In this document: positions 17,207-23,955 of the stretch, in pieces
How positions within the stretch are numbered: the first letter of the stretch is position 1
Layout of the letters: each line of letters begins with the position of its first letter
Notes under the pieces: model-generated
What the model saw: only the letters and a program-made list of their open reading frames with translations
Told to the model about the DNA's origin: nothing
Database searches by the model: none
Assembly (NCBI GenBank): GCA_029565535.1
Contig: JAKQNZ010000096.1
Location: forward strand, 1-33,327
DNA from: Candidatus Cloacimonadota bacterium
GTDB lineage: Bacteria > Cloacimonadota > Cloacimonadia > Cloacimonadales > Cloacimonadaceae
Length of the DNA: 33,327 bases
Direction: 5' to 3'
Program-made: the position numbers and the translations under genes

Positions 17207-17348
17207 AGGGACAGGGAACTGCTTTACTGGATTGTTTGGGTTTATGTGATGCGCTTTTACTGGTTTCCTGATAGCATTGAAGGTTGAATCATTCAGCAGT
17301 CTTACCCTAGCAGCACGGATAAGGCACTAACCCTCGGCAAATGAAGCG

Positions 17349-17386
17349 AAAAAAATGAAAGCCGGCTCGCTTGAAGCCGGCTTTCA
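17349..17386 (-). terminator. Terminator of the folD-lipoprotein transcript
   Basis: On the minus strand TGAAAGCCGGCT - TCAAGCG - AGCCGGCTTTCA is a 12-bp perfect stem followed by TTTTTTT, starting 24 nt after the lipoprotein stop. Confidence 0.93.
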
Positions 17387-17410
17387 GATATTGTTTTTAA
17401 TTCACTTTCT

Positions 17411-19825
17411 TTACATTATCTCGTTGAGGATCTTGTTCATCATGGTTTGGGCATCGGTCTCCAGCATGTAAGACAGCGGGAAACCAAATACATAAGCTCT
17501 GCTGTTATTTTCGTTTATGCGGCGATAGGCCACCACCTGGTTATTAATCTGGTCAAACTGGACCTGGGTAGGCGGGAAGGTGGCATAGCTTGTAGGTTTG
17601 CATCCGAACCGATAAAGCGAATCGCCCAAGAAGCTGGTGCTTGGGAAATAGGTGAGAGTAGAAAGTCCATGCCGAGCATTCACGATAGTATTGAAGGAAG
17701 CTGGCGTCCCAAACTGAAGATTTACATCGTTATATCCGGTGAGAGCACCCACGGCCTTCTGGAAGAAATACCAATTCGCGGGATTTGGTTTGTTCGGATA
17801 AGGCAGATTTGGAATGGGATCCATCAGTCCCAAGTATCTGAGGAAGGTAGTGCGAGCCCCATCTTTGGAGAGGTTGTCAAGTACGGAAGACAGCAAGTGA
17901 GTGTGTGAAATCAGCATGTTGCCGCCTTTCAGCATGTAAAGTGCATAGGCATCCACATCGTTCACCAGATTTCCCGGGTCTTGGGAATTGTCGTTGTGGT
18001 AAATCACCAGCTTGTATTTCTGCAAATCGGTAAAGGACACTGCTCTGCCGCGGGTATCTTCGGCGGGATTGGGAACTCCGGCTTGAGTTGGATCTGCAGG
18101 ACGGGTATAGACGGTTACATTCCCGGTGTATCCAGCCAGCATATTGGCATACTTTCCATCCACGATTTCATCTGGAGCCTGAGTAGCCTGATTAACGTCA
18201 TCATCTATCACTAAAATGCCTGAACGGTTAGCTGGCTCAATATAGTTGTGCAGATAGAACTTGAAGACTGCAGGATTCGGATCCGCTTCCCCTTGCAGGT
18301 CTACCACGCGAATTTCAAATGTATGTTCGCCAGGTGTGGAGTTTTCGGGAACTGGCAATTGACCGCCGGCCAGCACCACGGTTTGTCCCAATGGTGAATT
18401 CACAGGGATGCGCAACCATCGCTTGCCATTTTCGTCAGGGGGAGTAATGGAATTGGCATAAGGTGGGAAGTTGTATGGCTGGTCGTCGTAGCGCAAATCG
18501 AAGTGAGTTATCTCGCTGAAGTAGTTTTCGTTGGTGACCCGATCAAGCACTACGTCCACTTTTTTGGTGTAGGGGTCTTCGGCGTATACAACCGTTTCGC
18601 CGGCTGTGTTGCCATATTCACCCCACCAACCCCAGCGGACCCATAACTTAAGGTTGCTGGAATGCACCACGGAATATTTGCCTTCCATGTCTTTAAACAG
18701 CGGAGTGGCATAGCGTAAAATACCCTGGGTGGTCGTGGCGGGGAGAACTTCCTCAGTGGAATCGTCGCCATAGTCTTCATAATGATGAGTGCCCACTGCG
18801 TAAGTCTTGGTAGGATAGATCACTGAACGCGGTTTGAAACCGGGTTTAACCATGAAGTCGATCACTGTATTGGAATCGGGAATGGATACCACGCCGGCCA
18901 TGTCGGTCACCCTGGCGGTTACCCGGGTAAAGCGGTTCAGATAAGCTCCCGTGCCGGTATCATAATCATATTCTAAAAATGGTGTGGTGTAACGGGTAAG
19001 AAGGTATTCATTAATCTTACCGGTTTCATTAGAAACGCTGGTTGTAGAAAACCATTCGCTCTGAGAACCGGGGATCACCACGCCGGTAGTATCGGTTTTC
19101 ATGATCTGGAATTCATACTTGTAGGGAATATGAGGAATGAAGGGGTCGGTATCTTGCATGGAGAATTGCAGCTTCAAGCCGGCACCCACCATCTTGCGAT
19201 TGGGATTTCCTTTGGTTGTGGAAATCGTGCAAGTGGGACGTGGGGAAGTGGTCTTGAAGTTTCGCCAGGCTGGCTGAGCTGTAACTGCACCACGATTGTC
19301 GATGGCCACCACTTCAAACTTGCTCATGTTGATGATCGGATTTCCCTGAGCATCGGCAGAGGGGAAGTTGATCACGGCATACTTTTGGGATGTCCAAATG
19401 GTACGTTTGGCTGCAGTATCGTTCAAGGGTATAGATTGATCCGCCCCAGGCAGATAATGAATCACCCAGCCAGTTCCCAAGGTAAGCAGACTGGCGGGAG
19501 TAAGCTCTGCGGCCGTATCGATATACTGGTATCCAGGTGTGGCAATAGGATTGCCGTTGTCATCCAAAATTCTGAAGGCATAACCTGCGATAATTCCGTC
19601 GGGATCGCTGGCATGCCAGTAGATTCTTTGTTGGAATGAGTATGTGGCGGTTGTGTCATAACCGGCGGCTATATAGCTGTCATCCCAGCCTTCAAATGAA
19701 GTTATTTTGATGGTCGGAGCCACATTGGCAAAGCGTGAACCAGATTTGCCACAGCCGGCAACCATCAGCATTAATATTAGAGTCATCACAATGATGGACA
19801 AGAGTTTAACACTCTTAACTTGCAT
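17411..19825 (-). CDS. Large multidomain lipoprotein of unknown function
   Basis: The track starts at a TTG (19837) inside the GGGAGG ribosome site. The second of two tandem ATGs (19825, MQVKSVKLL) has the best spacing, giving 804 aa. The signal ends in a lipobox, LMVAGC, so the protein is lipid-anchored. Residues ~35-530 are Ig/FN3-like beta sandwiches with phrases such as YWHASDPDGIIAGYAFRI and EVVAIDNRGAVTA, ending near HTFEIRVVDLQGE. Residues ~532-804 change to an alpha/beta fold starting SGILVIDDDVNQ and continuing KYKLVIYHNDNSQD and LYMLKGGNMLISH. This resembles the flavodoxin/GATase-like domains found at the C-termini of FCB-group surface proteins, but I see no catalytic triad. It starts 21 nt after folD stops and is the last gene of the minus-strand series. 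The function is unknown. Confidence 0.8.
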   Translation of the reverse strand: MQVKSVKLLSIIVMTLILMLMVAGCGKSGSRFANVAPTIKITSFEGWDDSYIAAGYDTTATYSFQQRIYWHASDPDGIIAGYAFRILDDNGNPIATPGYQYIDTAAELTPASLLTLGTGWVIHYLPGADQSIPLNDTAAKRTIWTSQKYAVINFPSADAQGNPIINMSKFEVVAIDNRGAVTAQPAWRNFKTTSPRPTCTISTTKGNPNRKMVGAGLKLQFSMQDTDPFIPHIPYKYEFQIMKTDTTGVVIPGSQSEWFSTTSVSNETGKINEYLLTRYTTPFLEYDYDTGTGAYLNRFTRVTARVTDMAGVVSIPDSNTVIDFMVKPGFKPRSVIYPTKTYAVGTHHYEDYGDDSTEEVLPATTTQGILRYATPLFKDMEGKYSVVHSSNLKLWVRWGWWGEYGNTAGETVVYAEDPYTKKVDVVLDRVTNENYFSEITHFDLRYDDQPYNFPPYANSITPPDENGKRWLRIPVNSPLGQTVVLAGGQLPVPENSTPGEHTFEIRVVDLQGEADPNPAVFKFYLHNYIEPANRSGILVIDDDVNQATQAPDEIVDGKYANMLAGYTGNVTVYTRPADPTQAGVPNPAEDTRGRAVSFTDLQKYKLVIYHNDNSQDPGNLVNDVDAYALYMLKGGNMLISHTHLLSSVLDNLSKDGARTTFLRYLGLMDPIPNLPYPNKPNPANWYFFQKAVGALTGYNDVNLQFGTPASFNTIVNARHGLSTLTYFPSTSFLGDSLYRFGCKPTSYATFPPTQVQFDQINNQVVAYRRINENNSRAYVFGFPLSYMLETDAQTMMNKILNEIM

Positions 19826-19846
19826 CATTCCTCCCAAACATCTTGT

Positions 19847-20770
19847 TTAATATTCCTTTCTTTTGGCACTGAAAATCAATGCGATATATTCGTCAATACT
19901 TTTGTTTTGCCCTTGTTGCAAAAGTGTAGCCTTCAGCAGATTGAGATAGAGAACCGAAGTGGTAATCCTGCCTATCCCACCCGGTACTGGCGTTATTGCC
20001 AAAGCTTTATCGTAGCATGATTTATAATCAACATCTCCTACATATAAGCTGGCCCCGCTGCCGTCTTTTACCTCGTTAATACCCACATCCAGGAGTATGG
20101 AATTTTCTTTGATCATCTCTGCTGATACGAAATTCGCCTTACCAATGGCGGTGACCAGGATATCGGCTTGTGAGGTTATCATGGACAGGTTTCTGGTTTG
20201 ACTATGGCACACGGTTACCGTTGCATTGGCAAAGGCTTTTTTCCAAAGCAGCATATTCGCAAGGGGCTTGCCTACGACGTTGCTGCGGCCCAAAACAACC
20301 AGATTTTTCCCCAGGGGATCGATCCCGTAGTATTGCATGCAATAATAAACTGCGGCTGGAGTGCAGGGTAAAAAACCTTCCAGTTCCATCATAATCTTTC
20401 CCAGGTTTGTGGGGTGTAAACAATCCAGGTCTTTATTTGGGGACACTGCTAAGTTTATCCTGCTGTCGCTGATCTGGCGGGGCAGGGGTTTTTGGATCAT
20501 TATTCCGTTTATGCTGTCGTCATTATTCGCGGTTTCGATCAGCTCAAGGAGCACATCCTCGGAGGTGTCGGCAGCCAGGGTATGAAGTCTGCATTCGCAG
20601 CCCAGTTTCGTTCCGCTGTTGATGATGCTTTGAACGTAAAAACTAGAGGCGGGATCCTCTCCCACTTGGATTAGGACCATACAGGGCTTGAGCTGGTAAT
20701 CAGCAATCAGGGTTTTACAAACCCGGTTCAATTCCAAAGATACCGGCTTGCCACTTAGTTCATTCGGCAT
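19847..20770 (-). CDS. folD: FolD-like methylenetetrahydrofolate dehydrogenase, catalytic Lys missing
   Basis: FolD interconverts 5,10-methylene-, 5,10-methenyl- and 10-formyl-tetrahydrofolate using NADP. The family pattern is clear: VGEDPASSFYV, GIMIQKPLP, KDLDCLHPTNLG, LGRSNVVGKP, DILVTAIGK, LLDVGINEV and ITPVPGGIG. However, where FolD has YVxxK, with the lysine (K54-56) needed for cyclohydrolase activity, this protein has YVQSI (Ile49). VDG has become LDC and the PGGVGPMT motif reads PGGIGRIT. It may therefore be a dehydrogenase-only variant. The track begins at a GTG (20779), but AAGGTG is itself the ribosome site for the ATG at 20770, so I use 307 aa. It overlaps ymdB by 11 nt. Confidence 0.88.
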   Translation of the reverse strand: MPNELSGKPVSLELNRVCKTLIADYQLKPCMVLIQVGEDPASSFYVQSIINSGTKLGCECRLHTLAADTSEDVLLELIETANNDDSINGIMIQKPLPRQISDSRINLAVSPNKDLDCLHPTNLGKIMMELEGFLPCTPAAVYYCMQYYGIDPLGKNLVVLGRSNVVGKPLANMLLWKKAFANATVTVCHSQTRNLSMITSQADILVTAIGKANFVSAEMIKENSILLDVGINEVKDGSGASLYVGDVDYKSCYDKALAITPVPGGIGRITTSVLYLNLLKATLLQQGQNKSIDEYIALIFSAKRKEY

Positions 20771-21557
20771 TTGTTTCACCTTCTATTATTCTGCGTATCC
20801 GCTCAATTTTACAAGCCTTGCCTTGGTTGTCAAGCTCCAAAAAAACTGCATTGACCTGTAAGCCCAGATGAGATGATTCATAGCGCGATGGAATACAGCT
20901 AATAAGCTTGTTTACGATTATCTCCTTGCGAACTCCGATCACACTGTCGTGCGAGCCGGTCATCCCGATGTCGGTAATGTATGCAGTCCCTTGGGGTAGT
21001 ATTTCTTCATCGGCGGTTTGGATATGAGTATGTGTTCCCAACACTGCTGCCAGCTTTCCATCGGCAAACCAGCCCAAAGCTCTTTTTTCGCTGGTTGATT
21101 CTGCATGAATATCCAGGATTATAGGTATATCTTCTTTGTCTTTCTGATGATCCCAAAAGTTTTGTAGAGATGTGAAGGGGTTGTCGCAGGGGGGCATATA
21201 AATCTGTCCACAAAGGCTGATTATTCCTAGCTTGAGTCCCTCGTTTTCCAAAACTCCATAGGGATTCCCAGGAGTAATCTCAGGGTAGTTTCGAGGTTTG
21301 ATAATCTTGTTTTGGTTAGCAATATAGCTAAGGGATTCAGCTCTGTCCCAGAGATGATTACCGCCAGTTACAGCATGAACGCCTGCCTGAAGCAGAGGAT
21401 AAAGTGTTTTCTCAGTAAGCCCTTTGCCATCGGCAAGATTTTCTGCGTTAGCCAAAATAAAATCCGGCCTGAATTCATCTTTCAGGCCGGGTAAAGAGCT
21501 TAGTAGCGCTTCTCTTCCGGCTTTGCCATAAACATCGCCAAAGAAGATGATTCGCAT
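20760..21557 (-). CDS. ymdB: YmdB-family metallophosphoesterase
   Basis: This 265-residue protein belongs to the TIGR00282/YmdB family. These are dinuclear metal phosphodiesterases active on 2',3'-cyclic nucleotides (and cAMP in some), and in Bacillus they influence biofilm and sporulation decisions. Metal-binding motifs are present: FGDVYGKAGR (N-terminal Asp), NAENLADGKG, TGGNHLWD, DIHAESTSEKRA, GTHTHIQTAD and ITDIGMTG. Its start codon overlaps the stop of rny (TAATG), the same rny-ymdB order as in Bacillus subtilis. This supports a shared role in RNA metabolism. Confidence 0.93.
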   Translation of the reverse strand: MRIIFFGDVYGKAGREALLSSLPGLKDEFRPDFILANAENLADGKGLTEKTLYPLLQAGVHAVTGGNHLWDRAESLSYIANQNKIIKPRNYPEITPGNPYGVLENEGLKLGIISLCGQIYMPPCDNPFTSLQNFWDHQKDKEDIPIILDIHAESTSEKRALGWFADGKLAAVLGTHTHIQTADEEILPQGTAYITDIGMTGSHDSVIGVRKEIIVNKLISCIPSRYESSHLGLQVNAVFLELDNQGKACKIERIRRIIEGETNAE

Positions 21558-23128
21558 TATTTTGCCATGGCTATCTGCCGGGTTTCTCTAATCACGGTTA
21601 CTTTAATCTGGCCGGGATATTGCACCTGCTTTTCGATCGAAGCGGCAATCTCCGTAGCCAAAAGTGTGGTCTGATTTTCGTCGATCACGCTAGGTTCGAC
21701 AATTATGCGCAGTTCACGGCCTGCCTGGATGGCATAGGATTTATTTACACCTTCCACGCCATTAGCGATTTCTTCTAGCTTGGCCAGACGCTGCATATAG
21801 GTTTCCAGCATTTCACGCCGGGCTCCGGGTCGAGCTCCGGATATGGCGTCGGATGCCTGAGCTAAAGCGGCGTAAACCGAAAGAGCTTCCACTTCTTCGT
21901 GGTGCGCTTCAATGGCATTCACAATCAGTTTGCCTTCACCATTCTTCCTGGCCAGATTTGCGCCTATGATGGCATGTGTTCCGTCAAACTCGTGATCCAC
22001 GGCCTTTCCGATATCGTGCAGTAAGCCGGCACGACGGGCGATTTCCTGATCCAGATTCAGTTCTGCAGCCAGGATTCCGCAAATCCAGGCAGCTTCTATG
22101 GAATGTTGAAGCACATTTTGGCCATAACTGGTACGGTAATGCAAACGCCCTAAAATCTTGATAAGATTGGGGGAGATATTGTGGATATTGGTTTCAAGCA
22201 CGGCTTTTTCTCCTATTTTGATGAGCGTTTCCTCCATTTCCTTGGTGGTCTTGGAGATCACTTCCTCGATGCGTCCGGGATGAATTCGTCCATCGGAGAT
22301 TAGTTTCTCCAGGGCAAGCCTGGCTATTTCACGGCGCACTGGATCGAAGCAACTTAAAACAACCGCCTCAGGGGTATCATCGATTATCAGATCTACACCA
22401 CTGGCTTTTTCAAAGGTTCGGATGTTTCTGCCTTCGCGGCCAATGATGCGTCCCTTCATTTCGTCCGAAGGCAACGAGACCACAGAAACCGTGGTTTCAG
22501 AAACATGATCGACAGCCATGCGTTGAATGGCGGTTGAGAGTATTTCCGCGGCTTTCTTGCTGGCGTCCAGTTTTAGCTGTTCCACTGTTAAACGCACGTC
22601 ATTGGCAGCTACTTGTCTGGCTTGGGAAATGAGTTCTTCACGAAGCCTGGACACCGCTTCCTCTCGCGAAAGACCGGCTATTTCGGCCAGTTTGTTTTTT
22701 TGGTCGGTAATAATGTTTTCCAGGTCCTGTTTGCGCTGTATCAATTCATCGTCTTTGGTCTTCAGTTTCTTTTCCTGTTCGGTTAAGTTGCTTTCTTTTT
22801 TGTCCAGCGAATCAAGGCGCTTATCAAGACTGCTGAGGCGTTCATTGTATTTCTTTTCTTGTGCTCGCAGTTCTTTTTGGCGTTCTTTTACTTCTTCGTC
22901 CAGAATCCGTTTTTGTTTGAACCATTCTTCTCTGGCTTCCAAAAGAGCGGCTTTCTTGGCGTTTTCAGCCTCCTGTTTCGCTTCTTTTTTCATGTCCTCG
23001 GCGATCTTGGTAGCCTGAGAGATTAGTTTGAATGTGGTATTGCGTTTAGAAATGTAAATAACCAGTGCAATTACAAAGCCGATAACTGCACCTATACCTA
23101 TGGCAAGTAAGGGATTTATGGTCGACAT
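21557..23128 (-). CDS. rny: Ribonuclease Y
   Basis: This 523-residue membrane-anchored endoribonuclease initiates mRNA decay. Features in order are one N-terminal transmembrane helix (LLAIGIGAVIGFVIALVIYIS), a long Lys/Glu-rich coiled coil (~35-200), a KH RNA-binding domain with GRIIGREGRNIRTFE, and an HD domain with LLHDIGK and EAHHEE. The length is typical of the family. The ATG at 23128 is preceded by AAAGGAAC. The 6S RNA gene lies immediately upstream and ymdB overlaps its stop. Confidence 0.96.
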   Translation of the reverse strand: MSTINPLLAIGIGAVIGFVIALVIYISKRNTTFKLISQATKIAEDMKKEAKQEAENAKKAALLEAREEWFKQKRILDEEVKERQKELRAQEKKYNERLSSLDKRLDSLDKKESNLTEQEKKLKTKDDELIQRKQDLENIITDQKNKLAEIAGLSREEAVSRLREELISQARQVAANDVRLTVEQLKLDASKKAAEILSTAIQRMAVDHVSETTVSVVSLPSDEMKGRIIGREGRNIRTFEKASGVDLIIDDTPEAVVLSCFDPVRREIARLALEKLISDGRIHPGRIEEVISKTTKEMEETLIKIGEKAVLETNIHNISPNLIKILGRLHYRTSYGQNVLQHSIEAAWICGILAAELNLDQEIARRAGLLHDIGKAVDHEFDGTHAIIGANLARKNGEGKLIVNAIEAHHEEVEALSVYAALAQASDAISGARPGARREMLETYMQRLAKLEEIANGVEGVNKSYAIQAGRELRIIVEPSVIDENQTTLLATEIAASIEKQVQYPGQIKVTVIRETRQIAMAK

Positions 23129-23181
23129 AGATTTGTTCCTTTTTTATAATCTATATAACTTTGGACTGGCCAAAGCGAATT

Positions 23182-23355
23182 AAAAAGCCCGCATGAACCG
23201 TGTAAGCTTGTCATTTCAAAGCCAAGCATAAAGTGGGCGCCTACCTTTTGAGCTTTATGTATCCGGAACTGGCCGGCTCGCATGCCGCTCATGGCTTGGC
23301 TCCCCAATCAGAAGTAGCTTTTATGCAATTCATATCACGAGTTCTGCAGGCAAAA
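23182..23355 (-). ncRNA. ssrS: 6S RNA (ssrS), RNA polymerase regulator
   Basis: The zapA-rny gap has no credible ORF but a 6S-like fold on the minus strand. The closing stem starts GCCTGCA (23351..23345), pairing with TGCGGGC (23193..23187). It continues GAAC/GTTC and CGTG/CACG with single bulges, and the 3' side reads CGGTTCATGCGGGC then TTTTT. A large open bubble follows, then a second long stem in which GAGCCAAGC pairs with GCTTGGCTT, and an apical arm with GGCGCCCAC. The open promoter-like bubble flanked by long irregular stems, the ~170-nt size and the position directly after zapA (as in proteobacterial zapA-ssrS) all fit 6S RNA, which traps sigma-70 polymerase in stationary phase. I could not run a covariance model. 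Confidence 0.75.
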
Positions 23356-23360
23356 GAGAA

Positions 23361-23624
23361 TTATGAGATTATTCTGGAGATCATCTGATTCATGCGTTCC
23401 AGCTCGGTTCCTAGTTCCAGATTTCGGTCGCCAAGATCGATGACCTGCTCTTGCTGTTGAAGGCAGATAAGTAGTAGCAGTTTGGTGAAGTCAAGATTGT
23501 CGTATTGGCTGCTCAGTTCGTTTATCTGGCGATTTATCTCATCTGCTACGCGGGTAGTTTTTTCGGGATCGTCGCTTCGCAGACGGAAACGTCGTCCGAA
23601 AATCTCTACTTCAACAGCATGCAT
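23361..23624 (-). CDS. zapA: Cell division protein ZapA
   Basis: This 87-residue protein fits ZapA, which binds and bundles FtsZ protofilaments. The N-terminal domain has VEVEIFGRRFRLRSDDPE and the ADEINRQINEL helix. It continues as a long coiled coil (LLLLICLQQQEQVIDLGDRNLELGTELERM) that forms the antiparallel tetramer. The start is 3 nt after the stop of the upstream coiled-coil gene. The 6S RNA follows directly downstream. Confidence 0.9.
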   Translation of the reverse strand: MHAVEVEIFGRRFRLRSDDPEKTTRVADEINRQINELSSQYDNLDFTKLLLLICLQQQEQVIDLGDRNLELGTELERMNQMISRIIS

Positions 23625-23627
23625 CTA

Positions 23628-23951
23628 TTATTCCCCAAATTCCGGCAGGGGGATAATGCTGTCGATTTTCTTTATTGCACCTTCGGCCAGGGTTTCAAAT
23701 CCGGCCAGAATCTTCTGAAGTTCATTATAACGGGTTTCCAGTTTGTTGAATTCCTCTTGCAGGGTTTGGTATTTGTTTTCCTGCATTTCATTCTGGCTTC
23801 CGCTTGCCTCGATTTGGGCGAAAAGCTGCGAGTTTTCTTCGGTGAGTTGTGCTACTTTGTTCTCCAGTTCTTCCAGCTTCTGTTTGTCCAGCGTATACTG
23901 GTCTATCAATTTTTGTATCTTGTCTTGTAGGTTTACTACATGGCTTTCCAT
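23628..23951 (-). CDS. Small coiled-coil protein, ZapB-like by context
   Basis: This 107-residue protein is almost entirely coiled coil (MESHVVNLQDKIQKLIDQY through ELQKILAGFETLAEG). It has heptads of Leu/Ile and many Glu, Gln, Lys and Asn, and ends in a short tail IIPLPEFGE. It begins 4 nt after pheT and ends 3 nt before zapA, so it is translationally coupled to ZapA. I do not recognise a named family. Size, composition and coupling suggest a ZapB-like partner that bridges ZapA at the division ring, which is inference. The acidic hydrophobic tail is conspicuous and could be a docking peptide. Confidence 0.75.
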   Translation of the reverse strand: MESHVVNLQDKIQKLIDQYTLDKQKLEELENKVAQLTEENSQLFAQIEASGSQNEMQENKYQTLQEEFNKLETRYNELQKILAGFETLAEGAIKKIDSIIPLPEFGE

Positions 23952-23955
23952 TATT

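Larger units (their letters stand above)
16852..17348. other. Gene-free intergenic region between convergent genes
   Basis: About 500 bp lie between the terminator of the surface protein and that of the minus-strand lipoprotein. The two short minus-strand ORFs here (ending 16834 and 16881) lack ribosome sites and recognisable families. The visible structure is the nested palindrome at 17130-17206 with its internal leftward terminator. Two GAATTCC words (17042, 17092) and TGAATTCCGG (17107) give a slightly repetitive texture before it. I see nothing definite in 17207-17348. Confidence 0.6.

Noticed and set aside
23116-23307. ORF of 63 residues on the minus strand upstream of rny.
   Set aside because: It overlaps the 6S RNA structure and the rny start, and has no protein-like composition.
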